This document shows positions 11,322 to 21,151 of a DNA stretch of 64,000 bases, piece after piece. Source of the stretch: Mycobacterium gordonae (GTDB lineage: Bacteria > Actinomycetota > Actinomycetes > Mycobacteriales > Mycobacteriaceae); the NCBI RefSeq assembly GCF_017086405.1, contig NZ_CP070973.1:248001-312000 (forward strand). Reading direction: 5' to 3'. How positions within the stretch are numbered: position 1 is the stretch's first letter; each line of letters begins with the position of its first letter. Both the position numbers and the translations under genes were made by a program. The notes under the pieces were generated by a model, which was not told the origin of the DNA, did no database searches, and worked only from the letters and a program-made list of their open reading frames with translations.

Positions 11322-11442
11322 GCGTGTTCTCCCGGCGTCAGTGTCGGTCCGTTGGTGAGGGGCTCAGTTCATCGCCAGCCACATCAGCGACCCTAACGTA
11401 CGGCGGGCACCTGAGCGGGAGACGTCACGGTTTTCAAAAGCG

Positions 11443-12108
11443 TCATAGGCCACTGGCGAGTCGCAGCGATATGTCGGCGGTCGGTTCGTCGGTCGCGTGC
11501 CGATAGCCGGTGCCGGTCCACAGCTGGACGAAGTCGGGTTGACCGGCCGCGGCTGCGGCCTTGCGTAGTGGGCTGGTGAGGTGGTGGATGGCGGGAGAGC
11601 CCAACGGAGCGTCGGCCTCGTGGGCGTCGATGAAGGCGTTGCGCAGGCCGCGGGCGGGGCGGCCGGTGAACGCGTGGGTGAGCACGGTCTCGGTGCGGGC
11701 CGGGTCGAACGGGGCGGCCTGGTGCGTGGCCGATGCGCCGCTTTGGTTCGCCCGCAGCAACACGGTGCCGACGACGGCCGGCGCGGCGCCGGCGTGGACG
11801 ACCGGCCACCGCCCGGGGGTGGTCAGTCCGCCGCCGGCAATGACGGGGATGTCGACGGCGTGGGTGATGTTGGCGTCCAGCGTGGTGATCGGCGTCGGTG
11901 CCAACGGCTCGGCGGGGGAGAGGGTGCCGCAATGTCCTCCGGCGGTGTGGGCCTGTACGACGGGAAGCGGGTTGGGCGCGAACACGTTGACGCCGCACGG
12001 GATTGATTCGGAATGAACCCGCCGGATCCGTTCTTCGACGGAAAATGGGATCTGGTAGCCGGCTGCGACCATGCCCAGGCTGCCGGCAGGGTTGTTCCAA
12101 GTTGCGAC
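11443..12108 (-). pseudogene. Truncated nitronate monooxygenase
   Basis: FMN-dependent nitronate monooxygenase (2-nitropropane dioxygenase) fold in pieces. SLGMVAAGY and IPCGVNVFAPNP match the N-terminal barrel. VVQAHTAGGHCGT matches the His-containing flavin site. AVDIPVIAGGGLTTP and the C-terminal GTVLLRANQSGA and LWTGTGYRHAT match the phosphate-binding end. Family members are about 330-370 residues. Here the first 25-30 residues are missing, and roughly 100 residues between VFAPNP and VVQAHTAGG are deleted in frame. The frame stays open upstream to 12150, into the TetR gene tail, without family sequence. It is probably a non-functional relic. Confidence 0.7.
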
Positions 12109-12118
12109 AGCATGATGG

Positions 12119-12682
12119 TCAGCTTCGGCGCAGGCCGTCCAGGGCCACATCGGTCACCCGTTGGGCCAGGTCGGCGTTGTAGCCCTGCATCGCCTGACAA
12201 CCCACGAGCAGCGTCTTCACCTCTGGCGCACCGACATCCGGCCTGGCCGTCCCGGCTTGTTGAGCGGCGTCCAGCAGTTCGGCCAGCATGCTCAGGAATT
12301 GCGCTTCGGCATGAGGGACTGCCGTGCTGACGTCGATACCGATGCCGGCCAAAGCTTCGACCAGCCCCCGATCGGCGGCGCCCCACTCCAGCACCATCGA
12401 GCGCAAGAAGGTGAACAACGCCTGGCCCGGGCCGTCAGATTTCAGCAGGGCGTGCCCCGCGTCGATGAGGTGGTGCATCCGGTCGGCGATCACCGCCTGG
12501 AACAGCGCGTCTTTGGTGGGGAAATGGCGGTAGACGGTGCCCGCGCCCACGCCGGCGCGGCGCGCGATCTCGTCGATGGGCACCGACAAGCCCTCGGCCG
12601 CGAAGGTCTGGTAGGCGACGTCCAGTACGCGCGCCCGGTTGCGCGCGGCGTCGGCGCGTACCGGCCGCTCGGCGGTCGCCAC
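12119..12682 (-). CDS. TetR-family regulator (Rv0067c-like)
   Basis: 187 residues from GTG 12682, with GGGAGG six bases upstream. The frame is open further upstream but that part is not family-like. The N-terminal HTH has RARVLDVAYQTFAAEGL and IDEIARRAGVGAGTVYRHF followed by PTKDALFQAVI. The C-terminal ligand domain ends LRRS. It is divergent from the SDR gene at 12913. A near-perfect palindrome right after a TTGACA/TATAGT promoter (12719-12779) is the likely operator, so it probably represses the SDR and itself. Confidence 0.88.
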   Translation of the reverse strand: MATAERPVRADAARNRARVLDVAYQTFAAEGLSVPIDEIARRAGVGAGTVYRHFPTKDALFQAVIADRMHHLIDAGHALLKSDGPGQALFTFLRSMVLEWGAADRGLVEALAGIGIDVSTAVPHAEAQFLSMLAELLDAAQQAGTARPDVGAPEVKTLLVGCQAMQGYNADLAQRVTDVALDGLRRS

Positions 12683-12718
12683 TTCAGACCTCCCTGAAAC
12701 CAACCCTGACGTCAGCCA

Positions 12719-12779
12719 TTGACAAAGCGGGGCGCGCGTTCCGTATAGTCGTACCAAACGGAGCGCCCGCCCCGTTTGG
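12719..12779 (+). promoter_or_regulatory. Promoter with TetR-type operator upstream of the SDR gene
   Basis: TTGACA at 12719-12724 and TATAGT at 12744-12749 (19-bp spacing) point toward the SDR gene. The palindrome CCAAACGG...CCGTTTGG at 12754-12779 lies where the transcript would start. Its 12-bp arms have a single mismatch. This is a classic position for repression by the divergent TetR. Confidence 0.6.
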
Positions 12780-12912
12780 ACGTCTTCCACGTTGACACCG
12801 CGCTGAGGGTGGCGACCACTCGCGATTCGCCGCCCTCGTCGCACGGTCAACGCGGAAGGTGTCCGAGCAAAGCGGAGCGCTCGCCCCGGTTAATCATAGC
12901 GAGGAGTCCCCC

Positions 12913-13812
12913 GTGACGAAATGGACCGCCAATGACATTCCCGAACAGGCTGGCCGCACGGCCGTGGTCACCGGCGCCAACACCGGCCTCGGACTGGAAA
13001 CCGCCGCCGCCCTTGCCGCCCGCGGCGCACGGGTGGTGCTGGCCGTGCGCAATCTCGACAAGGGAAAGCAGGCCGTCGACCGGATCACCACCGCCGCCCC
13101 CGGGGCTGATGTGCGGTTGCAGGAACTCGACCTCGGCTCGCTGGCATCCGTGCGGGCCGCCGCCGCGCAGCTACGTTCCGATCATGACCGCATCGACCTG
13201 CTGATCAACAATGCCGGCGTCATGTACCCGCCCAAGTCGAACACTGCTGACCGTTTCGAAATGCAGTTCGGCACCAATCATCTGGGTCACTTCGCCTTGA
13301 CCGGACTGCTGCTCGATCGGCTGCTGCCGGTCCCCGGATCGCGCGTGGTGGTGGTCAGCAGCGTAGGGCACCGTATCCGTGCCGCGATCCATTTCGACGA
13401 CCTGCAGTGGGAGCGCAGCTACAGCCGCGTCGGCGCATACGGACAGTCCAAGCTCGCCAACCTGCTGTTCACTTACGAACTGCAGCGCCGTCTGGCCCCG
13501 CACGGTACGACCATCGCGGCGGCAGCGCATCCGGGCGTCTCGGACACCGAACTGACCAGGCACCTGCCCACGCTGATTGCCCGACTGGGCAAACCGTTGT
13601 TCCAGCCCGCGGAGCTCGGGGCGCTGCCGACCCTGCGTGCCGCCACCGACCCGACCGTGCAGGGCGGGCAGTACTACGGCCCTGACGGATTCCAGGAAGT
13701 CCGCGGCTACCCGAAACTCGTTGGCTCCAGCGCACAGTCGCACGACGAGGCCCTGCAGCGCCGACTCTGGACGGTGTCGGAGGAACTCACCGGGGTCACC
13801 TACGACATCTAG
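12913..13812 (+). CDS. Short-chain dehydrogenase/reductase (Rv0068-like)
   Basis: 299 residues from GTG 12913 (MTKWTANDIPEQAGRTAVV), with GAGGAG upstream. A longer frame opens at 12859 but adds no family sequence. The NAD(P)-binding motif is TGANTGLG (about residue 22), followed by NNAGVM, catalytic Ser in VVSSVGHRI, and YGQSK with catalytic Tyr and Lys. It belongs to the retinol dehydrogenase/protochlorophyllide reductase-like SDR group. The substrate is unknown. It corresponds to Rv0068, which also sits next to a TetR and icd2. Confidence 0.93.
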   Translation: MTKWTANDIPEQAGRTAVVTGANTGLGLETAAALAARGARVVLAVRNLDKGKQAVDRITTAAPGADVRLQELDLGSLASVRAAAAQLRSDHDRIDLLINNAGVMYPPKSNTADRFEMQFGTNHLGHFALTGLLLDRLLPVPGSRVVVVSSVGHRIRAAIHFDDLQWERSYSRVGAYGQSKLANLLFTYELQRRLAPHGTTIAAAAHPGVSDTELTRHLPTLIARLGKPLFQPAELGALPTLRAATDPTVQGGQYYGPDGFQEVRGYPKLVGSSAQSHDEALQRRLWTVSEELTGVTYDI

Positions 13813-13840
13813 ACCCGCTCCGGTGAGCTTCAATGGGCCG

Positions 13841-14776
13841 ATGCAGGTGTTGAGGACGATCCTGTTGTTGACGTCCATAGCTGCGACGGCACTGCTCGGC
13901 TGCACCGGCGCGCAGGGCGGCCGCCCGGCACCGGCCGCCGGCGCGGGAGGTGACTTCGCCGGGCCGGTGGAGATCGGCAACGGACGGCACCTCTACCTGC
14001 ACTGCCGGGGCCGGGGCGGCCCCACTGTCATCCTGGAATCCGGCTATCACAACTCGTCTGACCCGTGGAGCCAATCCGACGCGACGACGCCGGCCGTCGG
14101 ACCTGCCGTGTTGCCCGCCCTGTCTGGAGCGCACCGAGTCTGCGCCTACGACCGGCCCGGAACACTCCGCGATTCCGACCCGCCTGTCCTCTCGGACCGC
14201 AGCTCGCCGGTACCGATGCCGCGGACGGCCAGTGACGTGGTGAGCGACCTGCACCGCCTGGTGGAGGCCGCACACCTGCCCGGCCCCTACGTGCTGGTCG
14301 GCCACTCACTCGGCGGGTTGTTCATTCGGCTGTATGCGCAGACCTACCCGGAGCAGGTGCGGGGACTGGTCTTCGTCGACGCCTTCGCGGCCGAGATTCC
14401 GGAGTTGTTGGGATCCGATTGGCCGGCCTATCGGCGGGCGCTGGACGGGCCGCCGCCGCAGTTGGCGGATTCACCGTCCTTTGAAATCGTCGACATCGAC
14501 CGCAGTGTCGCGCAGGTGCGCGCGGCACCGGCGCTGCCGCCGGTTGCGACTGCCGTGCTGACCCGGACGAAGCCCTTCATCATTCCGCCCGACCTTCCCG
14601 CCGACACGGGCGAGAAGCTGGAGCAGGCATGGCGCGACGCGACCACCGATCTGGTCGCACTGCGACCGCAGACCCCGCGGATCTCCGCGACCGGCAGTGA
14701 CCACTTCGTGCAGATCCACCAACCTGATTTGGTCACTGCCAGTGTCGATTTGGTGATTCAGCGGTCGGCGGGCTGA
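13841..14776 (+). CDS. Alpha/beta hydrolase lipoprotein
   Basis: 311 residues. It has a lipoprotein signal peptide (MQVLRTILLLTSIAATALLG, then Cys, lipobox LLGC), so the protein is expected on the outer face of the cytoplasmic membrane. The alpha/beta hydrolase core has an oxyanion region (GGPTVILESG), nucleophile GHSLGG and catalytic His in GSDHFVQIHQPD. The likely activity is on small esters or lipids. The start is ATG 13841; a GTG at 13823 is the alternative. It begins 28 bp after the SDR stop and may share its transcript. It lies in the segment that separates the Rv0068 and Rv0069c homologues here. Confidence 0.82.
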   Translation: MQVLRTILLLTSIAATALLGCTGAQGGRPAPAAGAGGDFAGPVEIGNGRHLYLHCRGRGGPTVILESGYHNSSDPWSQSDATTPAVGPAVLPALSGAHRVCAYDRPGTLRDSDPPVLSDRSSPVPMPRTASDVVSDLHRLVEAAHLPGPYVLVGHSLGGLFIRLYAQTYPEQVRGLVFVDAFAAEIPELLGSDWPAYRRALDGPPPQLADSPSFEIVDIDRSVAQVRAAPALPPVATAVLTRTKPFIIPPDLPADTGEKLEQAWRDATTDLVALRPQTPRISATGSDHFVQIHQPDLVTASVDLVIQRSAG

Positions 14777-14791
14777 TCGGCGGCGGTGTGT

Positions 14792-15345
14792 TCACCGATG
14801 TGGCGACCGGCGCACGTCCTCGTTGACGTGGCGTTTGAAAGATGTGACGACGCGGGGGACGCGGTTCCCGATTGACCCGAGACAGACTGCTTTGCAACGC
14901 CGTTCGCAGGTCTTGGGCGAGCCGACGCGTAGGCGTGGTCGGTGGTTTCGGTTGCGCCGCTTCCGTTTACAGATGAATTGTGGGTGTCGCTTTGTCGTCG
15001 GTACGCGGACTTCCAGGACGGCTGGCACGTTCGCGAGGTTTCGATGCACTGCCGCGAGTTCGGACAATCGATTGTGCAGTAGCAGATTCTCGTTGAGCAG
15101 CGACTGACGATCGGTACTGGGATGGCACCGGCTACCACCGGGCCGGGCAGGACGACCGGAGCTGCCTCCGAGGCAGGCTGCTCAACACAGGCTGGGCCAC
15201 CCGCCATGAATGGAACGGCGGCAGCGCATCCGCAGGACGCCAGTGCGCCCGCCGCCAGGACACGCCGGTAATGAATATCTCGATCAATCGGACAATTCTC
15301 ACCAAAGTCCCTTCCCGGCTGGGGTTGCGCTGTTCTGCGCCGCAA
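14792..15345 (-). pseudogene. Frame-broken putative exported or lipoprotein gene
   Basis: The minus strand encodes a signal-like N terminus (RRVLAAGALASCGCAAAV, then VPFMAGGPACVEQP). Near 15125 protein-like sequence continues in another frame (STDRQSLLNENLLLHNRLS, ELAAVHRNLANVPAVLEV), a likely short coiled coil with a basic end. No single frame covers both parts. No family is recognised. It could also be two spurious frames. Confidence 0.35.
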
Positions 15346-15883
15346 CTTGGTAGCTCCGAACCGTATGCTCTGCGCGCAATAATTCCTAGACCAGAAACCG
15401 ACAAGGTTATGAAATCGTTGTTACGGCGGACTCTGAGCATTTCGTTGAATGGATTTCATAGATTAATGGCAGGATATAAAAAACATACGTGTAATTATGT
15501 GACTCGCTTACGGCGACGGTTACGTCAGACTGACCTCCGGGACCCGCGGCCGAGAAACCTTCCCAACGGTGGATTAGGCGCATTGAGCTTCATATATCCG
15601 GTCATGGGGGGTCTCCATTCGGCCGCCGACGATTGGCCGCGTTCGGACGGCTTGCGGGCGGACAACTGCGTCTCAGGCGCGAAGCAAACCTCGCCCCCTG
15701 GGCAGCAGCGTCAAAGGCGCGACATTAAAGTTCCGCGTACCGAAATTCGTGTGGCGGATACGACATAAATGTTCCATTTGCAGCCTGCGCGAACCGCTCA
15801 GATACGGATCTGGGTCTTTTTCAAAGGAGCTGAATAGTTCAAGTTCTAATTCTTGGGCTCGAATACGCGCGGTAGGGGCGGGT
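15346..15883. other. Gene-free stretch with unusually high A+T
   Basis: No supported gene. The part around 15400-15510 and again 15740-15870 is clearly richer in A and T than the neighbourhood (for example ATATAAAAAACATACG and TTCAAGTTCTAATTC). An open plus frame (15271-15768) has mixed, low-complexity sequence without a family match. It could be foreign DNA or a regulatory spacer between the convergent flanking genes. Confidence 0.45.
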
Positions 15884-17491
15884 CTAACCGGTGAGATCGG
15901 CGGCGGCATGTTTGCCGGCGCGGCGGCCCGCGTACACGCAGTCGGCGAGGGAGAGCCCGCTGACATAGGAGTTGGAACAGATCCCGGTCGCGGTGCGTCC
16001 CGCGCTGTACAACCCCGCGATGGGCGCTCCGGTGCCGTCAAGCACCGCCCCGGTGCCCTCGTCGACCCGGACGCCGCCCAGGGTCAGCATGGGGGTGGGG
16101 TTGAGCAGGTTGGGCCGGATCGAGATGTTCAGGAGTGTGAACGGCGGCTGATCGATCCGGCGGACGAAGTCCGCCGGCTTGCCGACGGGGTCCGCGATAC
16201 CGGTGTCGATGGCGCTGTTGTGCGCATCCACGGTGGCAACCAGGCCGTCGGGGTCGATGCCGGCGCGCTGCGCGACCTCCCGCAATGATGCGCCCTTAAC
16301 CGAGTCGAGAAACATCAGCGCTGCGGACTGGGCGCGCTGAAACCACAACGGCTGCTTGACCATTTGTCGTCGCGCCTCTTTCAGCAGCGCCGCGTCGGCG
16401 AGCAGCCAGCCCCTGCCGTCGTGGTGTCGTACCAATTGATAGCCGACCGCCGCGCCGTAGCGGCTCTCGTCGATGACGCGCTGCCCTCGTTCGTCGACGA
16501 TGATCGCGCTGATGAAGGCGCTGGGGGGCGTGATGAATCGCCATGCCGACACGTTGTCCATCCGTTCGGTAACGGCTCCCACGCTCTGCGCCATCGCGAT
16601 GCCGCTGCCATCGTCCCCGCTGGTGCCCAGCTGAAGCCCGCCCGAGTATTGCGGCGCAAAGCTTTCGACCCATTCGGTGTTGGCCATGTAACCGCCCGCG
16701 CAGATGATCACCCCGCGCCGCGCCTGAATCCGGATCGGCCGGGCGTAGCGACGTTCTAGCGCGCGCATTCGCCGCTCCATCAGGGCGCGCAGCGGCGGGT
16801 AGTAGATGCCGGGCTTGCTCGACAGTCCGGCCAACCTGGAATACCGCTGCTGGATACGGGTCGGCGCGTGCCGCATCGTCGTCGCCTCCACCCCGATCAC
16901 CCGGCCGCCGGGGTCTTGGATCAACTTGTCGACCAGCGTGTGCGGCGAGAACCTAACCCCCAGTGCCAGAGCCGATTTGGCCAAGGGTTCATACATCTTC
17001 TTGCCGGAGGTGCCTTTACCCTTCACCCGGTGGCCGCGTTGCACGGGCGGTGTCTGGGCGCGGAACGCGCCGGCATTCTCACTGCCCGAGTGGTACAGGT
17101 AGTAATGGTTGTTGGGGTAGGACGTCTTGTAGGGGCACACCGTGGAATCGAACGGCACGCCGTAATCGCTGAGCCAGCGGATCATGTCGGGGCTGCCCGC
17201 CACGAACGATTCCAACGTCTGCGGGCTAACCGCGTCGCCGACTTCCAGGCGAAGGTACGTCAGCATCTGCTCGTAGCTGTCGCGCACCCCGGCTTGCTGT
17301 TGCACCCAGGTACCGCCGCCCGCGTAGATGATCCCGCCGGACACCGCGGTCGACCCGCCACCGTTGGCGCGATCCAACGCCAGCACGTCGGCCCCGATTT
17401 CGCGGGCCGCGATCGCCGCGCAGGTGCCCGCCGCGCCGAAACCCACCACCACCACGTCGGCGGATTCGTCGAAACTCGTCAATCGATCCAT
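15884..17491 (-). CDS. FAD-dependent dehydrogenase, 3-ketosteroid Delta1-dehydrogenase/fumarate reductase type
   Basis: 535 residues. The N-terminal Rossmann motif is VVVVGFGAAGTCAAIAAREI with the FAD ribose-binding acidic residue in LALDRANGGG, and STAVSGGIIYAGGG binds the flavin. The middle has VIICAGGYMANTEW. The C terminus has GLYSAGRTATGICSNSYVSG and SLADCVYAGRRAG, the second FAD-contacting part. Members oxidise steroid-type rings (Delta1-dehydrogenation) or reduce fumarate-like substrates; the exact substrate is not visible. It is encoded convergent to the lipoprotein hydrolase and upstream of nothing co-oriented within 79 bp except sdaA. Confidence 0.88.
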   Translation of the reverse strand: MDRLTSFDESADVVVVGFGAAGTCAAIAAREIGADVLALDRANGGGSTAVSGGIIYAGGGTWVQQQAGVRDSYEQMLTYLRLEVGDAVSPQTLESFVAGSPDMIRWLSDYGVPFDSTVCPYKTSYPNNHYYLYHSGSENAGAFRAQTPPVQRGHRVKGKGTSGKKMYEPLAKSALALGVRFSPHTLVDKLIQDPGGRVIGVEATTMRHAPTRIQQRYSRLAGLSSKPGIYYPPLRALMERRMRALERRYARPIRIQARRGVIICAGGYMANTEWVESFAPQYSGGLQLGTSGDDGSGIAMAQSVGAVTERMDNVSAWRFITPPSAFISAIIVDERGQRVIDESRYGAAVGYQLVRHHDGRGWLLADAALLKEARRQMVKQPLWFQRAQSAALMFLDSVKGASLREVAQRAGIDPDGLVATVDAHNSAIDTGIADPVGKPADFVRRIDQPPFTLLNISIRPNLLNPTPMLTLGGVRVDEGTGAVLDGTGAPIAGLYSAGRTATGICSNSYVSGLSLADCVYAGRRAGKHAAADLTG

Positions 17492-17570
17492 GTGCCCGAC
17501 CCCAATCCGGCTCGTCCTGCGGTGCGTTGCAAAGTATCAGTCCTGCGATGATCGGTGACTCATCGCGGGC

Positions 17571-18956
17571 TCAGCATTCGATGATGTTGACGGCCACGCT
17601 GATCGCGAGTCCGCCGGTTGCGGTCTCCTTGTATTTCGTATGCATGTCCGCGCCTGTGGCCCGCATGGTGTCGATCACCTGGTCGAGGGTGACCCGGTGG
17701 ATGCCGTCACCGCGGATGGCGATCCGTGCGGCATTGACCGCCTTTCCGGCTGAGATCGCATTGCGCTCGATGCACGGAATCTGTACCAACCCTCCGATCG
17801 GGTCACAGGTCAAGCCGAGGCTGTGCTCCATGGCGATTTCAGCGGCATTCTCCACCTGTCTCGGGGTGCCGTCGAGGACCTCGGTCAGCCCGGCCGCAGC
17901 CATGGCGGCGGCAGAACCAACCTCTCCCTGACATCCCACCTCGGCGCCGGAGATGGAGGCGCGTTCTTTGAAGAGGGAGCCGATCGCGCCTGCGGTGAGG
18001 AGGAACCGCACAGCGGTGTCGTCCGGATCGGCGCGCCCGGCCGGCGTGTAGTGCGTCGCGTAATGAAGCACCGCCGGCACGATGCCCGCCGCACCGTTGG
18101 TGGGAGCGGTGACCACTCGTCCCCCGGATGCGTTCTCCTCGTTGACCGCCAACGCCACCAGGTTTACCCAATCCTGGGCGAACTCGGGACTGCGGGCCGG
18201 GTCCTCGGCGCTCAGGCGGGCGTGCAAGGCCTTCGCGCGGCGCCGTACCTGAAGGCCGCCCGGTAGCAGTCCGTCCCGCGCGATGCTCTGCCGCTCGCAA
18301 TCAATCATCACCTGACGCAGGTGCAGTAACTCGCTGCGGACCTCTTGCTCAGTGCGGCAGCATGATTCGTTGCGAAGCGCAACCGTGCTGATCGACGCGC
18401 CGGTGCGATCGCAGATATCGAGCAGTTCCTCCGCGGAGCCGTAGGGCAAAGCCGTGGGGCAGTGGTGCGGGGTATCGTCCAGATCGCCGTGTTCGGCCAC
18501 CACGAATCCGCCACCCACGGAGAAGTACGTCTGGGTGGCCAGCACCTCGGCGCGCGGACCGGTCGCGGTGAAGGTCATGCCGTTCGGGTGGAGTGGCAGT
18601 ACGACGTCGGGGTGCAGGTTGATGTCGTGCTCGGTAAAGGGCACGGAGGTGACGTTGCCGATGCGGATGGTGCCCGCCGCTGCCATCTCGGCAAGTCGGC
18701 GTTCTTTGGTTTGCACGGTGATCGTTTCGGGTCGGAAGCCCTCCAACCCGAGCAGGATCGCCGACATGGTGCCGTGTCCGGCGCCAGTCGCCGCCAGGGA
18801 CCCGTACAGGTCCACGCGAACCGCCTGTAGATGGTCGATCTGGTGATCCCGCGCGAGCGCGGCCGCGAATGCATTCGCGGCGCGCATCGGGCCGACAGTG
18901 TGCGAGCTGGAGGGGCCGATGCCCACCGTGAACAGATCGAAGACACTGATGGTCAT
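17571..18956 (-). CDS. sdaA: L-serine dehydratase (iron-sulfur)
   Basis: 461 residues, full family length with beta and alpha domains fused. It converts L-serine to pyruvate and ammonia with a [4Fe-4S] cluster. The N terminus has [20 protein letters not shown]. The cluster cysteines are visible at about residues 342 (EVGCQGE), 384 (GLTCDPIGG) and 395 (IPCIERN), and [20 protein letters not shown] is the substrate-binding loop. It matches SdaA (Rv0069c). In M. tuberculosis glyA2 follows; here an unrelated PP2C/Rieske block sits at that place. The ATG at 18956 is a good start. Confidence 0.96.
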   Translation of the reverse strand: MTISVFDLFTVGIGPSSSHTVGPMRAANAFAAALARDHQIDHLQAVRVDLYGSLAATGAGHGTMSAILLGLEGFRPETITVQTKERRLAEMAAAGTIRIGNVTSVPFTEHDINLHPDVVLPLHPNGMTFTATGPRAEVLATQTYFSVGGGFVVAEHGDLDDTPHHCPTALPYGSAEELLDICDRTGASISTVALRNESCCRTEQEVRSELLHLRQVMIDCERQSIARDGLLPGGLQVRRRAKALHARLSAEDPARSPEFAQDWVNLVALAVNEENASGGRVVTAPTNGAAGIVPAVLHYATHYTPAGRADPDDTAVRFLLTAGAIGSLFKERASISGAEVGCQGEVGSAAAMAAAGLTEVLDGTPRQVENAAEIAMEHSLGLTCDPIGGLVQIPCIERNAISAGKAVNAARIAIRGDGIHRVTLDQVIDTMRATGADMHTKYKETATGGLAISVAVNIIEC

Positions 18957-19037
18957 CGGCGGTGGTTTCTCCGGCAGAGTGTCGATGGCTGTTCGGTGCT
19001 GGCCGGAGTCGAAGATACACAGGGCCGGTCGGTGTTG

Positions 19038-19790
19038 TCACTCCGCCGGAATCGCCACCACCACCGCCGTGACGTTGTCCGGCCCACCCGCTTGCAGTGC
19101 GGCATCGATCAGCGCCGCGCACGCGTCGTCGGGCTCGGGATGTGAATCCAGGATCTGCCCCAGGGACGGGTCGTCGACCACTCCGTGCAGCCCGTCGCTG
19201 GACAGCAGGATCCGGTCACCGGGGAGCAGGTCCACCGCAGCCGCATCGGGCAGCGCGCGCGGGAACATCGCCACATGCCGGGTCAGAATCGCCCGGGCGG
19301 GGTGGCGCTCTGCCTGCTCGACAGTGACCTCGCCGGAGTCGATCAGGTCCTGAATCACGCTGTGGTCGCGCGTGAGTTGTTGCAGCCGTTGGTCCCGGAA
19401 CAGGTAGGCCCGGCTGTCGCCGAGATGGCCGACCAGCGCCCGTGTTCCCGCTACGACGACCGCCACCACCGTGGTGTTGGCGCCGGCGGCACGGTCGTCG
19501 GTGGCCGCGAAAGCGCGGAAATCATCACAGTATTCGCTGATGGCGCGCCCCACCAGATCGGCGGCTGCCGCGCCTTCGACGTCGTCCGCCTTCAGATGCC
19601 GGCTCACGTAGGTCGGCAGCAATTCGACCACCAAGCCGGCTGCCAACGCGCCGTCGGTACTGCACGCCACGCCGTCGGCGACGATGAACAGCGACTGCAG
19701 CGGATAGGCACCCCAGCTGTCCTGATTGGTCGCGCGAATCCGGCCGATGTCGGACAGGCCGGCGAACTTGGGTACCCAGGCCGCCGTCAT
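19038..19790 (-). CDS. PP2C-family protein phosphatase
   Basis: 250 residues. PP2C motifs in order: RATNQDS (metal Asp 24), FIVADGV (Asp 39; the usual GGH after ADG is replaced by ACS), GANTTVV, GHLGDSRAYLF, RDHSV, LLSSDGLHGVV (Asp 199), GGPDNVTAVV (Asp 238). It removes phosphate from Ser/Thr and needs two metal ions. There is no membrane helix, unlike PstP, so it is cytosolic. Its ATG overlaps the stop of the Rieske gene upstream (ATGA at 19787-19790), so the two are translationally coupled. That is an unusual pairing. Confidence 0.92.
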   Translation of the reverse strand: MTAAWVPKFAGLSDIGRIRATNQDSWGAYPLQSLFIVADGVACSTDGALAAGLVVELLPTYVSRHLKADDVEGAAAADLVGRAISEYCDDFRAFAATDDRAAGANTTVVAVVVAGTRALVGHLGDSRAYLFRDQRLQQLTRDHSVIQDLIDSGEVTVEQAERHPARAILTRHVAMFPRALPDAAAVDLLPGDRILLSSDGLHGVVDDPSLGQILDSHPEPDDACAALIDAALQAGGPDNVTAVVVAIPAE

Positions 19791-21142
19791 CGCTGCGAAC
19801 CGGTGTCGCCGCCGGTCATCCGCTCGGATTCCGGCAGGTCGAGATAGCGCTCGAGATTGCGGTGCATATTGATCACGCGCCGTTCTTCGCTGGACAGGAC
19901 TAGGTGGGTGAAGCCGGGTTGATGCAGCCCGCGCTGCAGTCCCGGAAGCACCCGGATGTCCTGGGTGAGCACGATGCCGGGCTCGGCATCCCCGGCCGGC
20001 ACCCGGACGTCGGTCGGCTTGTTCCGTTCGGACCCGGGCGGCAACCGCGTCATCAGGAACATGGTCAGCTCACCGTGATCGGGGTCGGGTCCCGGTCGGG
20101 ACGTCATGATGGTCAGGTGGTCGGCGTTGACCAGAAAGGTCATGTTCGGGAAGACGTTGTACTGGTGTAGCCGGGTGATCCGGTCGGTGTCGGCCCAGTC
20201 CAAATCGACGCCCCGCCCGGCGGCGAACGATCGGGTCCGCGCCGCGATCAGGTCGGCGACCGTCTGCCCCGGCTGATCGCCGGCGGGAAGCGGTGTGCCC
20301 TCCGGTGCGCCCATCAGTGCGCCTTGAGTGTAAACGTATGCGTCCCAGACTTCTTCGTCGCTGAGCTCACCGTCGAATCGCGGGCTCTGCACGCCGTAGG
20401 GTTGATCCGACTTGCCGGCGTGTCGCCAGATCTGTTGTGGCGCATGGACGTCGTCGACACATCGCAACAGTTCGGGATGCAGCGTCTGGATGTGGTAGGT
20501 CTCGCTGTAACCGTCCGCGATTGTCTTCCAGTTGGCCTCGACCTCCACGGTCAGCGTTGCGTAGCAACGGAAGTCGTCGATGTGGCACCAGGCGATGTCC
20601 TGTGGAATCTCGTCCAGATACTCGGCGAGCGGCATCGCGTCCAGGTCGAGGTTGACGAAGACCATGCCTTCGAAGGTGTCGACGCGGGCCGGCAGCAGCG
20701 GGAAGTCGGACATGCGCAGTGATCCGAAGCCTTTGCGATCGGGCACTCGCTTCAAGGTGCCGGCCAGATCCCAGGTCCAGCCGTGGTAGCCACACTTGAG
20801 TTCGCGCAGCCCCGAACCCGACCCCACGCATAGCGAGTTGCCGCGATGACGGCACGCGTTCTGGAACGCGCGCAGCGACCCATCCTCGCCCCGGACTATC
20901 AGCACACCATATGGGCCGCAACGGTATTCGAAGTAGTCACCCGGCCGGGACACATGATCGACCATGCAGGCCAGCTGCCACACCTTCGGCCACATCCGCT
21001 GCACCTCGAGCGCGGCGAACGCCGGAGAGTAGTACCGCTCGGCCGGCACCAGGGTGGGCGAGGACGGCGGGGTGCCGATCGCGTCCTCGTCGCGGGCGCG
21101 AACGGGGGCCTTCGCGTCGGCGTGGACAAGGCGTGTCTTCAC
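19787..21142 (-). CDS. Rieske non-haem iron oxygenase, alpha subunit
   Basis: 451 residues. The Rieske [2Fe-2S] motif is CRHRGNSLC (Cys 97, His 99) and CGYHGW (Cys 117, His 120). The catalytic mononuclear iron site is in NWKTIADGYSETYHIQTLHP (His 217, His 222). It hydroxylates an aromatic or polycyclic substrate using electrons from a reductase that is not encoded nearby. It lies 9 bp downstream of the amidohydrolase gene and is coupled to the PP2C gene, so the three form one operon. The substrate is unknown. Confidence 0.93.
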   Translation of the reverse strand: MKTRLVHADAKAPVRARDEDAIGTPPSSPTLVPAERYYSPAFAALEVQRMWPKVWQLACMVDHVSRPGDYFEYRCGPYGVLIVRGEDGSLRAFQNACRHRGNSLCVGSGSGLRELKCGYHGWTWDLAGTLKRVPDRKGFGSLRMSDFPLLPARVDTFEGMVFVNLDLDAMPLAEYLDEIPQDIAWCHIDDFRCYATLTVEVEANWKTIADGYSETYHIQTLHPELLRCVDDVHAPQQIWRHAGKSDQPYGVQSPRFDGELSDEEVWDAYVYTQGALMGAPEGTPLPAGDQPGQTVADLIAARTRSFAAGRGVDLDWADTDRITRLHQYNVFPNMTFLVNADHLTIMTSRPGPDPDHGELTMFLMTRLPPGSERNKPTDVRVPAGDAEPGIVLTQDIRVLPGLQRGLHQPGFTHLVLSSEERRVINMHRNLERYLDLPESERMTGGDTGSQR

Positions 21143-21151
21143 CGGGGCAGC

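Noticed and set aside
15271..15768. 165-codon plus-strand frame in the A+T-rich patch
   Set aside because: Sequence changes character along its length and has no motif; it probably spans non-coding DNA.
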